DNA of 64,000 bases, from positions 1-64,000 of the forward strand of contig QXHL01000006.1 in the NCBI GenBank assembly GCA_003584005.1, read 5' to 3'. Numbering within the stretch: position 1 is the first letter of the stretch; the number at the start of each line of letters is the position of its first letter. Origin of the DNA: Alicyclobacillaceae bacterium I2511 (lineage in GTDB: Bacteria > Bacillota > Bacilli > Alicyclobacillales > Alicyclobacillaceae). This document shows, piece by piece, positions 1 through 8,588 of the stretch. Made by a program: the position numbers and the translations under genes. Under the pieces are notes generated by a model, which searched no databases, was not told the origin of the DNA, and was given only the letters and a program-made list of their open reading frames with translations.

Positions 1-30
1 CCCACAATTGTGATTAGATTTGTATTCCAT
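1..30 (-). CDS. tnpA: IS200/IS605 transposase TnpA, N-terminal 10 codons only
   Basis: The minus strand reads ATG then codons for EYKSNHNCG before the window ends. This matches the usual opening of Y1-HUH transposases of the IS200/IS605 family, which typically begin M-E-x-K-S-x-x-H/N. Only the first ten codons are visible, so the catalytic HUH motif and tyrosine cannot be checked. The call rests on this N-terminus together with the IS left-end hairpin found 80 bases upstream of the start codon. Confidence 0.6.
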   Translation of the reverse strand, partial: MEYKSNHNCG

Positions 31-147
31 AAGAATAGTATATCGTAGCAATCAATCTGCTACCGATTTAAAAAGAACAAAACATTCGCCTAACGGCGAG
101 CGCCTTAGTTCCCCAGCACTGAAGTGCAGGGCTTTACGGCGCGCTTG
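1..147 (-). mobile_element. Left end of an IS200/IS605-family insertion sequence
   Basis: Reading the minus strand, the acyl-CoA synthetase coding sequence runs to TTAC (148-151) and then stops resembling its family. After TTAC come 12 nt, an AAAG tetramer (132-135) and an imperfect hairpin (111-131; arms near GCACT/AGTGC around TCA-type loop), then the tnpA start at 30. In the family, as known from IS608, insertion is 3' to a tetranucleotide such as TTAC and an AAAG-type guide lies just 5' of the left-end hairpin. No terminal inverted repeats or target duplication are expected. The right end is outside the window. Confidence 0.7.
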
Positions 148-1473
148 GTAAAGAAACTCCTCCACTTCCCGACTGGCTACGTTAATTCCCCCTGTTTTAA
201 TCATGTCCTTTTTGCGGTCTACCACCGTCAAATACCCCTCTTCATCCATCACCCCCAAGTCTCCACTATGCAACCAACCGCCGCGAAAAGCCGCCGCCGT
301 TTTGTCCGGCTGATTGAGATATCCCAGCATAGCATGGGGGGTGCGGTGCACAATTTCCCCCACCGTACCCGGAGGAACAAAATGGTCCTCCGCATCCACA
401 ATCCGCGTTTCCACGTTCAGCCCCGGTTTTCCCGCAGACCCCAATTTACGCAGTTGATCCTCAGGTTTTAAGATGGTGGCCAGTGGAGCCACTTCGGTTT
501 GCCCATAAAAGTTCCAAAACCTCGCCTGTGGCAAACGTTGCGACAATTCCTTCAACACCTCCACAGGCATAATGGCTGCCCCGTAGTAACACTTCTGCAG
601 TGAAGTCAGGTCATATTGATGGAAATTCGGGTGACGTAGCAGACCAATCCACACCGTTGGGGGACAAAACAACAGAGTGGCCCGCACCTCAGCCACCGTA
701 CGCAAAATCAGCTCTGGACTGGCCTGGCTCAGGATGATGCCCGTTCCTCCCAAGTACACGCTGGGGCCTAAAAAACAGTTGAGTTGGGCACTGTGATATA
801 GGGGCAAAGCATATATAGACACATCCTCTGCGGTCATGGAACCATCCACCACGGTACTCACATACTCCGCCACCAGACTGCGGTGTGTCAGCATTACGCC
901 TTTGGGCTGTGATTCAGTGCCACTGGTGTAGAGAATTTGCGCCACATCATCGTCTGTCACATCCGCATCTAGGGGGTCCCCATTGCTCCCATCCCCCACA
1001 AAGGTCCCTTCCCGCCGAGTGGCCAAGGTCTGCCAACCGGGGTGTGCCGCACCCAGTTGGTCCATCTCGTAGCGCATCTCCACCCCCCTACCAGCTCTTT
1101 TCAACGCCTCTTCCAGGGTATTCACAAAGTCTGGTGCACAGGCCACCCCCACAACCGCTGCATCTGTCAAAACGTAAGCGATTTCATCCGGTGTAAGCAT
1201 GTAGTTGACAGGTACCAAAACCGCTCCCAAACGAGCGGTTGCAAATACCAACAGGACAAAATCCATACTGTTTTTTGACAACACCGCCACAGGCGTACCC
1301 CGCTTGACCCCATCCTGTCGCAGAACTTGTGCCGTCTGCTGGACGCGATTGTCAAATTCCCTGTATGTCAAACGCTCCTGCCCGTAGACCAACGCCAGTT
1401 TGTCCGGATATCGAGCCGCACTACGAGTCAGAATGTCCCCCAACGTGTTGCGCCTTGCCCGCGCAATTTGCAC
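148..1473 (-). pseudogene. Long-chain fatty acyl-CoA synthetase (AMP-binding), 3' end removed by IS insertion
   Basis: Class I adenylate-forming enzyme that would activate a fatty or aryl acid to its acyl-CoA. Visible core motifs are the P-loop-like LYTSGTESQPKGV, the YGQTE motif, the STGD-equivalent LHSGDLG and the hinge DRKKDMIKTGG. The protein then breaks off at REVEEFLYQ, where relatives continue for about 70-80 residues with the mobile C-terminal lobe carrying the catalytic lysine. Instead, codons run into the IS left end and stop at 52. The start chosen is the GTG at 1473, with GGAGG 8 nt upstream; the reading frame extends to 1488 without a ribosome site. Loss of the C-terminal lobe should abolish full activity. 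Confidence 0.8.
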
Positions 1474-1488
1474 TTGCCATTCCTCCAC

Positions 1489-1625
1489 AAAAACTCAACA
1501 TCCGTCCAGTTGAAAAATCGTGCGTCATCAGTTTATTACGACTATACCGTTTATTTTGGTAATTTTGCAAACATCCGCGACAGCAATCTGTTGCTGAAGA
1601 AATGGCTGGCGGTCCATGGTACCCC
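1489..1625. other. Intergenic, upstream of the synthetase and downstream of cas2
   Basis: This is a short stretch with no gene. It contains a perfect 6-bp hairpin CAGCAA/TTGCTG near 1582-1597 without a T-run, so it is not a convincing terminator. Confidence 0.4.
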
Positions 1626-1916
1626 TCATAGAATCAGCGGATTTTCGAAATTAATGGCCACACTGCGGCCCAGTTGCACAATCTTGGGCAAGGTCTGCTC
1701 CCCAAGCGTGTAGATGCGAATGTTGTCCTCAGACTTGTCCATCAAGCGCATGAGAGACCTCACCAAGCTCAGGTAGCGAACCTCGTCCACCTGACACTCA
1801 AACACAGATTTCTGTACCCGTTGCCCAACATTTTGACACACCTGCGCAACTTTGCGCAGACGCTTTTGACCGGCTTTGGTCTCTGTGCAAATATCGTATG
1901 CGACAAGAACGTACAC
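1626..1916 (-). CDS. cas2: CRISPR adaptation protein Cas2
   Basis: Small ferredoxin-fold protein (96 aa) that forms the Cas1-Cas2 integrase. The first strand VYVLVAYDICTET carries the conserved Asp of the Cas2 family, followed by RLRKVAQVCQNVGQRVQKSVFEC. The C-terminal part LGRSVAINFENPLIL matches type I-C-like Cas2 tails. The GTG at 1916 is chosen because it aligns with the family N-terminus and has an AAAGGCGGG-type ribosome site; an upstream in-frame extension to 1964 has no family support. Unusually, the gene is separated from cas1 by a 143-bp inverted-repeat element instead of lying directly behind it. Confidence 0.93.
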   Translation of the reverse strand: MYVLVAYDICTETKAGQKRLRKVAQVCQNVGQRVQKSVFECQVDEVRYLSLVRSLMRLMDKSEDNIRIYTLGEQTLPKIVQLGRSVAINFENPLIL

Positions 1917-2010
1917 CGGACACCCGCCTTTCTCAAAACCTTCAATTTCATCACATGTGCCCATTCCATCCTAAGGGTGAAGTGAAGTTTGACTCCACCT
2001 TAAAGTGTGT

Positions 2011-2153
2011 GTCCGGAAAGGGGTCTGGTCAGACCCAAGCAGTGCGAGGAGGCCAGCCCCAAATGCGCACTGAGCGTACGTTTTCGGTACGTGAAGGAGC
2101 ATTTGAGGCGACGACGCGGCAATGCGTCGGGGAGTTCTGACCCCTTTCCGGAC
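2011..2153. repeat. Structured inverted-repeat element between cas1 and cas2
   Basis: A 143-bp unit is bounded by perfect 15-bp inverted repeats, GTCCGGAAAGGGGTC at 2011-2025 and its complement at 2139-2153. Inside are GTCTG/CAGAC (2023-2034), CCCCAAATGC (2057-2066) pairing with GCATTTGAGG (2099-2108), a CGTAC/GTACG hairpin between those arms, and a perfect CGACGC/GCGTCG hairpin (2112-2129). The nested stems suggest either a MITE-like mobile unit or a structured RNA. No open reading frame of note lies inside, and no clear target duplication flanks it. Confidence 0.7.
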
Positions 2154-2173
2154 AACCTCTTAAAGGCAGAGTT

Positions 2174-3199
2174 TTATTTATATAAGAAGGGGAAATAGGG
2201 AACATCCTTACGAATGGCCCTCGCCATCAGGCGAGTTTGAATGTGAAACGCCATTTCAAACGTGACGGTTTTTTTCAACAGCGGGTGGCGACAAGTGTCC
2301 TGCTTGCGCTCTTGGTAAGCCTGAAGGACCGTTCTTCTGCCCAACTCGTTGAGCCGCACCGCACCTCCAGGCAATTCATCAAAGTCTCTGAGTCCAAGCT
2401 GCTGCCGATTGATGAGCGTCAGGGCTACTCTATCTGCAAGAATAGGCCGCATTTCCTCCATCATATCTAATGCAAGCGCTGGCCTCCCCGGACGTAGGCT
2501 GTGTAAAAAGCCCACCTGCGGATCTAGCCCGACAGACTCTGCGGCAGCAACCAAGTCGTTGCCCAGCAGAGCATACAAGAAAGACAGCAGGGCATTCACC
2601 GAATCTCGAGGAGGTCGACGATTCCGTCCAGAAAAACTCCAGCCCCCACCCTCTCGCAGCATGTTGGACATTTGCGAAAAGTACCGCCTCGCGTTGATGC
2701 CCTCCACCCCGCGCAGAACATCTAAGTCTGTAATTTTGGACAATCGTCGCATGTCCCGCATCATTTCCTCGGCAACCCGCTTGAGCACGTCGCGTTTGAC
2801 ATCGTCACTGCTTTCCCGTGCCGACCGTAACAATACTTGGCGACAGTTATGCAGTTTCCCGGCAATCACTGCCTGAACAATGGGAATTGCGTTTTCCGGT
2901 TGTTGCAGCAGCCGCTGTTGCGCAATGCGCAGCAACACATTGCCTGTGGTGGGTCCCACAATGCGGTACAAAAACTTACCACGAGTGTTGAGCATGACAA
3001 CGGATCGACCATCTTGGGCACAGCGAGCCAACAGTGGGCTGGTCAAAGACACCCGGCCAATGGCGACAATGCTATGTAAATGGTGCAGAGGAACTCGCAA
3101 CAGAGGTTTGTCAGCCATCGCCACCACATTATCGTGATCCAAACGTAAGACGACCCCCTCTGTTTGCACATACAGGGTATTAAGAGCCTGCTGAATCAT
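2174..3199 (-). CDS. cas1: CRISPR integrase Cas1 (type I-C-like)
   Basis: Metal-dependent integrase of the adaptation complex, 341 aa, a normal length for stand-alone Cas1. The N-terminal beta domain begins LNTLYVQTEGVVLRLD and the helical domain carries the likely metal ligands E166 (GVEGINARR), H233 (GFLHSLRPGRP) and D245 (ALALDMMEEMRP). Sequence style (RVPLHHLHSIVAIGRVS, GPTTGNVLLR) is that of subtype I-C Cas1, not the Cas4-Cas1 fusion common with type I-G. It starts 57 nt after the cas4 stop codon and is the only Cas1 in the window, so it presumably serves both arrays. Confidence 0.97.
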   Translation of the reverse strand: MIQQALNTLYVQTEGVVLRLDHDNVVAMADKPLLRVPLHHLHSIVAIGRVSLTSPLLARCAQDGRSVVMLNTRGKFLYRIVGPTTGNVLLRIAQQRLLQQPENAIPIVQAVIAGKLHNCRQVLLRSARESSDDVKRDVLKRVAEEMMRDMRRLSKITDLDVLRGVEGINARRYFSQMSNMLREGGGWSFSGRNRRPPRDSVNALLSFLYALLGNDLVAAAESVGLDPQVGFLHSLRPGRPALALDMMEEMRPILADRVALTLINRQQLGLRDFDELPGGAVRLNELGRRTVLQAYQERKQDTCRHPLLKKTVTFEMAFHIQTRLMARAIRKDVPYFPFLYK

Positions 3200-3256
3200 G
3201 TGGATTTTACCTCCGTTCGATTGTGGACATTGTCAGGGTGGTGCCTGTCCTAAACA

Positions 3257-3925
3257 TCATGACCCATCGACAGCCAGGGCCCGCTTGGCCTCTGACCAAT
3301 CCGCCCAGTCTTGTGACAGGTGCCCATCTGTCACCTCCGGCATGCAGGACTCCTGTAGGGAACAATCAGTGCAGCGAGCATCATACACTGCTTGGGGCAA
3401 TACGCCAGACGCATTGAGTTCACGAATTTCCTCCGCAACCTCCCATACCTGCCGTCTCAGTTCTGGAGTAAACTCTACCTCGCGTCGGTGTTTAGAGCTG
3501 ATGTGGTACACCACTCCACGCACTACCGGGACCCCAAACATTTCCTCCAAACACAGGGCTTGCCCGCAAAGTTGCAATTCATCGTGGATAGATGACTTGA
3601 GTCGCCCGTGCTTATATTCCACTGGATAGGGGATCCCATTATGCAATTCCACCACGTCACACTTTCCCACTAAGCCATACAAATCCGACCCCACTGGAAG
3701 CGCGGTAAGAATTTGCACGTCCTCCCGCAGTTTATCCGCCTCTTCATCGGCCCGCTCATGGGCCCATCGGCCCTTCATGGTGTAAATATTCTCATCCCAG
3801 ACCTGCTCCAAGTAAATGAGACCATACTGACGTGGGCAGTAACTGTAATGCTGCAACGCAGACAAGGGCACGAGGTCCAGCTCATCCCACTCTCGCAAGG
3901 ATGGAGGTGATTTTTCTACTTCCAA
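3257..3925 (-). CDS. cas4: CRISPR adaptation nuclease Cas4
   Basis: RecB-like Fe-S exonuclease that trims prespacers and helps select the PAM. With the frame numbered from an upstream TTG at 3943, the cluster cysteines are C36 (YCPRQ) and C191, C194, C200 (CTDCSLQESC). Nuclease residues fit D96 (GKCDVVE) and E109/K111 (VEYKHG). The start is taken at TTG 3925 because GGGAGGGAG lies at good spacing before it. The gene is unfused, unlike the Cas4-Cas1 fusions of many I-G systems. It is the first gene of cas4-cas1-cas2. Confidence 0.93.
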   Translation of the reverse strand: MEVEKSPPSLREWDELDLVPLSALQHYSYCPRQYGLIYLEQVWDENIYTMKGRWAHERADEEADKLREDVQILTALPVGSDLYGLVGKCDVVELHNGIPYPVEYKHGRLKSSIHDELQLCGQALCLEEMFGVPVVRGVVYHISSKHRREVEFTPELRRQVWEVAEEIRELNASGVLPQAVYDARCTDCSLQESCMPEVTDGHLSQDWADWSEAKRALAVDGS

Positions 3926-4490
3926 ATGAAGCTCCCTCCCCAAATTCCACGTTAAATTTCATACACATTGAACTACCAAATTTTGAGGAAAGAAGATTAC
4001 GGATCTAAGATGTGAACACCCGTCATCCTCAACGCTCACTATGTAGTGTGGTCAGAGAATGAGAAGAGTAAACCTGTGGAGAAAATTATAATCCCTGGAT
4101 GTTTTCGGTTCTGACACACTGTATCTACCAAAATCACATAATCACTGAATGAATTTCGCAAAAAAAAAAAGTAGATTCTCCTACTCCAAATACGATAAAA
4201 AAGATGTAGATTAGCAAGGACTTCTTCCCAATTTATTGCGAGACACAAAGAATATTCCAATCTTGACCACACTTCTGGCTGAAGAGGTCGATTGGTTGGT
4301 GACTGAGGATGAAGATCTGCAGGTGATACGCAATATTTTTCCTATTTGCACTCCTACGAAATTTTTGGCGATGTTAGGTCCACAAAAATAAGGCAGTAAA
4401 AGATTGCAAAAGACCGTCTTCGTGAATCTGACCTCATTTCCAATTTTCACGTGGCCCTCGGATGTGGAAGAAGTGTTTTAGTAAATCTAC
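3926..4490. other. AT-rich intergenic region at the distal end of array 1
   Basis: About 560 bases lie between cas4 and the last repeat of array 1. The part upstream of cas4 presumably holds its promoter, though I could not single out a convincing one. The only coding trace is the PIN-domain remnant at 4215-4391. Minus-strand reading frames here show no family resemblance. Confidence 0.5.
4215..4391 (+). pseudogene. Remnant of a PIN-domain (VapC-like) protein, C-terminal part
   Basis: The plus strand after an in-frame stop (4212-4214) codes for LLRDTKNIPILTTLLAEEVD, then WLVTEDEDLQVI and ICTPTKFLAML to a stop at 4389. PIN nucleases have exactly this C-terminal pattern: D-x-K-D-x-P-I-L-A/T, a V-D-x-L-V-T-x-D-x-D-L strand with two acidic metal ligands, and a final T-P-x-x-F-L. 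The N-terminal half, with the first catalytic Asp, is missing. It is a decayed gene or fragment, possibly of a former toxin-antitoxin pair. Confidence 0.55.
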
Positions 4491-6078
4491 CTTCAACGGG
4501 GCCGTGGCAGTAGGCCACGGAGCAACCGGACGGCGAGATCAAGGATGCCTTTGAGATTCACTGGCTTCAACGGGGCCGTGGCAGTAGGCCACGGAGCAAC
4601 GTGCGTGGATATTACGTGGGGAGTACGCAGTGAGGCTTCAACGGGGCCGTGGCAGTAGGCCACGGAGCAACGTAACGCTGGAAGATAGTTCTAACAGATA
4701 GATCACCACGCTTCAACGGGGCCGTGGCAGTAGGCCACGGAGCAACATAACTTGTGCCCACTGCTTAATCTCTGCTCTATTTCCAGCTTCAACGGGGCCG
4801 TGGCAGTAGGCCACGGAGCAACCAGCCCGGATAAATACCCTTGTACTCCGATCACCGACGCTTCAACGGGGCCGTGGCAGTAGGCCACGGAGCAACCGGC
4901 GGCTGCGCATCGGGGCCGCAAACAAGGTCGGGCAGCTTCAACGGGGCCGTGGCAGTAGGCCACGGAGCAACTTGGACTGGTTCACTGTGGAATAATGCGG
5001 CTTCTTGGGCGGGCTTCAACGGGGCCGTGGCAGTAGGCCACGGAGCAACGGCACGTCAAAACCAATGGCAGACAGTCGACGGCCAGCTTCAACGGGGCCG
5101 TGGCAGTAGGCCACGGAGCAACATGCGACGGGCGGCTTTCGTATGATGCTCCAAGCAGGGCTTCAACGGGGCCGTGGCAGTAGGCCACGGAGCAACCATC
5201 CACCCCATGAGCGCCACAGGCCGTGGAGTACAGCGGCTTCAACGGGGCCGTGGCAGTAGGCCACGGAGCAACCCGTTGACACCGCGAATTGAGGCCGCAC
5301 TAAGAGGCTTCAACGGGGCCGTGGCAGTAGGCCACGGAGCAACTGTGCCTGGTGTATAGCCACCCGTTTGGTTATTAGGCTTCAACGGGGCCGTGGCAGT
5401 AGGCCACGGAGCAACAAGCAGGCCAGCGTGGGGTAGAACAACCGCTAAAGCAGCTTCAACGGGGCCGTGGCAGTAGGCCACGGAGCAACGGCAGTGGCAA
5501 GTCGTTGACCATGCTGTATTTGGCAGTGCTTCAACGGGGCCGTGGCAGTAGGCCACGGAGCAACGCCTGGGTTACGCAGAGCCTGGTGCAAACTGAAAGT
5601 GGAGGCTTCAACGGGGCCGTGGCAGTAGGCCACGGAGCAACATAGGTGGCCGTGTCGGCAGGCCCAACACCCCGTTGCTTCAACGGGGCCGTGGCAGTAG
5701 GCCACGGAGCAACGTGGATATCCAGGCGTTTCACCTACCTTCATACGACGCTTCAACGGGGCCGTGGCAGTAGGCCACGGAGCAACAGGAAAATTATGCA
5801 GATCAGCATTTGGGCGCATACACGCGCTTCAACGGGGCCGTGGCAGTAGGCCACGGAGCAACTTGAGTCCGTAGGCCGCGCTGGCCGGGTGGGCGAGCTT
5901 CAACGGGGCCGTGGCAGTAGGCCACGGAGCAACGGCTGGACATGGGGAATGTATCTGCGGCGATCTCTGCTTCAACGGGGCCGTGGCAGTAGGCCACGGA
6001 GCAACGCCATTAAAGATTTGGAGGCTCCTGAACTCACAGGGGCTTCAACGGGGCCGTGGCAGTAGGCCACGGAGCAAC
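4491..6078 (-). CRISPR. CRISPR array 1: 22 repeats, 21 spacers
   Basis: On the plus strand each 36-nt repeat reads CTTCAACGGGG, then a 7-bp stem CCGTGGC/GCCACGG around AGTAG, then AGCAAC. Repeat starts are 4491, 4565, 4636, 4711, 4787, 4861, 4936, 5014, 5087, 5161, 5237, 5308, 5380, 5454, 5529, 5606, 5678, 5751, 5827, 5898, 5970 and 6043. All but the first are preceded by G, making a 37-nt repeat. Transcription is inferred on the minus strand because that gives the standard 3' end GTTGAAGC (the crRNA 5' tag), and because the leader copy lies at the high-coordinate end. Spacers are about 34-41 nt and all different. Confidence 0.98.
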
Positions 6079-6256
6079 CCTTCTGCTACCAGGCCATGCG
6101 TGCCGCGGGATTCCAGCGTTTTTTCGCGAACCTCATGAAACCTCGTCCACACAGAAGCCTGCGCATTAGGTACATCCCTAAACAACTTCTATTGTACCAA
6201 GAAAAATTCATGTTCGCGAACCCCCCGGGAAAATCGTCATCACTATAGGTTCGCGC
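6079..6256 (-). promoter_or_regulatory. CRISPR leader of array 1
   Basis: These 178 bases abut the leader-proximal repeat of array 1 and recur next to array 2 at 16811-16988 with about five mismatches by eye. They contain two TTCGCGAA palindromes and a further GGTTCGCGC. On the minus strand there is a TACAAT hexamer preceded by TTGG, which could be an extended -10 for the pre-crRNA. The identity stops abruptly at both ends. Confidence 0.85.
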
Positions 6257-6445
6257 GATATGCATCCATTCCTCAGTTCCCCTGTTGGAGCAAGTAATTT
6301 TAAGTCAAGGTGACAAATGGGCTAATATCAGTGAAATTTCAACGGTTTTTGCATGATCACAGTATAAAATACCCCATAGAACCCAGGATGAATCTATAAG
6401 CAACTTCCAAATACAAGTAAGTCACTTTGGAGTAGATAAATGATA

Positions 6446-7285
6446 TTAATGACCCCGTTTTGTGGACAATGGCTGCCCTATTCCAGCTCTCGCTACCTGT
6501 TCAATTCTGACACGCATGTGGCCCCAACCAAAGCGGCTATCTAGCCCTATGCCCGTATACGTGCCCAACCAAAATAAGGCACGTAGAATGCCTGCCGAAA
6601 AATCCGGAATATCAGAACCGCAATTGTATTTCACCGTACCTTGAAACGCCAAATGAGTTTGCCCACCCGGTCCAGGTTGGCGTTTCATGTCAGCACTGAT
6701 GGAATAGGCCTGCGGGGTCACCCACCTTACCAATGGCTCAGCATCCACGAGAAACTCAATGTCATTATAAAGATTCCATTGCGACGTCAATGCCTGCACA
6801 ACGAAACTTGGGGTAGGAAATCCCATTCCAGCCTCGGCGTTGGCTGAAGGAAGGGCTGTAGGAGATAAAAAACGTACTTCAAGTTGATCGAACTTCCCTC
6901 GTTCAAATCCCGATTCCAAGAGATTTGCATAGGATTGCGCGTTTCCCCTTGCATCCACCGCAGTCACAACCATCTCGACCTCTATGCCTGGCAAGGTATA
7001 CTGTATGGGAACTCGCTCGGCTAACTTTTGCAGAAATACTGTCCCTTCACCATCAAATGTACTCAGGGTGCATTCATACACTTCCCCCGCAGCGAGATAA
7101 GTGACACCCCTGTCATGAGAAATACTTCCTGTTACCTGGTTAAGTGAGAAACCCCCGTTAGCTGAAGTTTCTAGACCAATGATTGTCCGAGCCATTTTAA
7201 GCATTTCTGCACACAGTATCCACGCCGTTCCCTCAACCGTAACTTGCTGGAACAATTGGAACCGAATTCGCCAGTGCTGCAACAT
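6446..7285 (-). CDS. cas6: CRISPR endoribonuclease Cas6 of the type III operon
   Basis: Likely processes pre-crRNA by cutting at the repeat hairpin. The 279-aa protein has the C-terminal glycine-rich segment LGTYTGIGLDSRFGWGHMRV characteristic of the PF10040 Cas6 family, and a double-RRM layout is plausible. The ATG at 7285 is chosen because GGAAGG lies 7 nt before it; a GTG two codons upstream is possible. It is the last gene after the csm operon, separated from csm5 by about 127 bases, so it may have its own promoter. The window also encodes a Cas5-6 fusion (csb2) that processes repeats in type I-G systems. Confidence 0.85.
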   Translation of the reverse strand: MLQHWRIRFQLFQQVTVEGTAWILCAEMLKMARTIIGLETSANGGFSLNQVTGSISHDRGVTYLAAGEVYECTLSTFDGEGTVFLQKLAERVPIQYTLPGIEVEMVVTAVDARGNAQSYANLLESGFERGKFDQLEVRFLSPTALPSANAEAGMGFPTPSFVVQALTSQWNLYNDIEFLVDAEPLVRWVTPQAYSISADMKRQPGPGGQTHLAFQGTVKYNCGSDIPDFSAGILRALFWLGTYTGIGLDSRFGWGHMRVRIEQVARAGIGQPLSTKRGH

Positions 7286-7412
7286 CGGCACACCTTCCCA
7301 CTTGGCATGTGCGCGCCATTGTCGCGCATCATTGGCACTCTGCAGAACCTAGAAAAGTATCTCTCACCCCTAGTCTACACACTCCGAAAACCGCCCCATC
7401 CACACATCCTAC

Positions 7413-8588
7413 TCAAATGAGTGCCGAAGCTGCGCTAGAGAGAGTTGTAAAGGTCAACTCAACTAAACCGAGGGGACTGTCCTCTGGTCCAAGGCGTCGG
7501 CTTTTAGGAAACACCGACATATCCCGATGAATGAAGAACTTGTCACGAATACGCAATCGATATTCCTCTGGCAGCAACATCAATACTGTCGTCCCTGTCA
7601 GACCCGAACCCCAGCCCAGATGCAGGATCGGCTTTCCCTGTGTTTGTAATAGAACAGTTGGAATAGGCTTCTTCACATAGTCGTAAAACCGTATTTCATT
7701 CGCAATCCAATCCGTGTGAAAGTCAGTTACGTACTTTTCAATGTCCGCCACAGTGGTGAACGGCATTGGCATGCCCTCGGGTACATACTGACCCATTAGC
7801 CAATCATCCAACACAATTTTCAGACGGGTCTGTTGACCCACATCCACCGTCTCAATGGTTATAGGAGCTTTGTCATACCAGCCATTCTCTCCACCCACGC
7901 TCTTCACACTGGTAGATACGATTGAGGCAGCGTCCTTTGCAAACGGAGCAGCATCACCGATGCGGAGCACCCGCAGGTAATCTCGATGCGGTGCATCCGA
8001 AGCGTTACCTTTTTTAGAATCTCTAGTGGAAATCTCAGGCCCTTTTCCAATCAGGTGGCTTGCCAGTAGTTCCTCCACCATTGGCTGGCTTGCCCATTTT
8101 TTGTTTCCGGGGACTCGCTGTAAAGCAGTATCCACCATCTTCAAAAATTCAGTCGGCCTTTCGCGAATCCATTGCTTCGCCACATGGTAGAGAATCACCG
8201 TGCGTAAGCTACCTTTTATAGCAGTCCCGAAAAACTGTGGATTGCCTTGGGCAGAACGCGTTAAGACTCGAATGTCTTTTGTGGTGGGTCTACCCCCGCT
8301 CAGCTTACAGGAATACACACTAATGTCTGCAATAATGGATTCACTCCACAACTGATGCTGTTCCAGCCAAGAGCGCATCCCCCTGCCATCGCGGCTGTTC
8401 ATGATGCCCACCGCATCCCCCAAAAAACGGTTTGCTAAGCGTCGTTGCAGCAATAAATTAAGTAATCTTTCTTCGCTGAAAACATACAGACGATTGCCCC
8501 AGATGGTATATTGACCTGCATGTAATTCCTCTGTTCCACCGATGTGCACAGGTGTAAGGGCACGCAAGACTAACTCTGTTCCGGTCAT
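7413..8588 (-). CDS. csm5: Type III-A effector subunit Csm5
   Basis: RAMP protein that caps the 3' end of crRNA in the Csm complex (391 aa). The N-terminal LVLRALTPVHIGGTEEL is the typical Csm5 opening, FFGTAIKGSLRT is the glycine-loop region equivalent to the PGSSLKG motif, and the C-terminal part ends near HLGWGSGLTGTT. Its ATG overlaps the csm4 stop as ATGA, indicating translational coupling. The same frame continues upstream to 8723 within csm4, but that part is not Csm5-like. Confidence 0.92.
   Translation of the reverse strand: MTGTELVLRALTPVHIGGTEELHAGQYTIWGNRLYVFSEERLLNLLLQRRLANRFLGDAVGIMNSRDGRGMRSWLEQHQLWSESIIADISVYSCKLSGGRPTTKDIRVLTRSAQGNPQFFGTAIKGSLRTVILYHVAKQWIRERPTEFLKMVDTALQRVPGNKKWASQPMVEELLASHLIGKGPEISTRDSKKGNASDAPHRDYLRVLRIGDAAPFAKDAASIVSTSVKSVGGENGWYDKAPITIETVDVGQQTRLKIVLDDWLMGQYVPEGMPMPFTTVADIEKYVTDFHTDWIANEIRFYDYVKKPIPTVLLQTQGKPILHLGWGSGLTGTTVLMLLPEEYRLRIRDKFFIHRDMSVFPKSRRLGPEDSPLGLVELTFTTLSSAASALI

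Noticed and set aside
885-1713. Several plus-strand frames of 60-128 codons opposite the acyl-CoA synthetase
   Set aside because: They are antisense shadows of a gene with clear family motifs.
1980-2170. The element between cas1 and cas2 as a small protein gene
   Set aside because: Frames through it are interrupted or lack starts with ribosome sites; nested inverted repeats explain it better.
4039-4450. Two short minus-strand frames beyond cas4
   Set aside because: Low-complexity AT-rich translation, no ribosome site, and the opposite strand carries a better PIN-like remnant.
6079-6116. The first about 38 bases after array 1 as an extra terminal spacer
   Set aside because: The same bases follow array 2 and continue into a shared 178-bp block without another repeat, so they belong to the leader.
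4703-6138. Open frames through array 1 on both strands with a repeating peptide such as FNGAVAVGHGAT
   Set aside because: They are translations of the CRISPR repeat. Frame breaks follow spacer lengths and no ribosome site is present.
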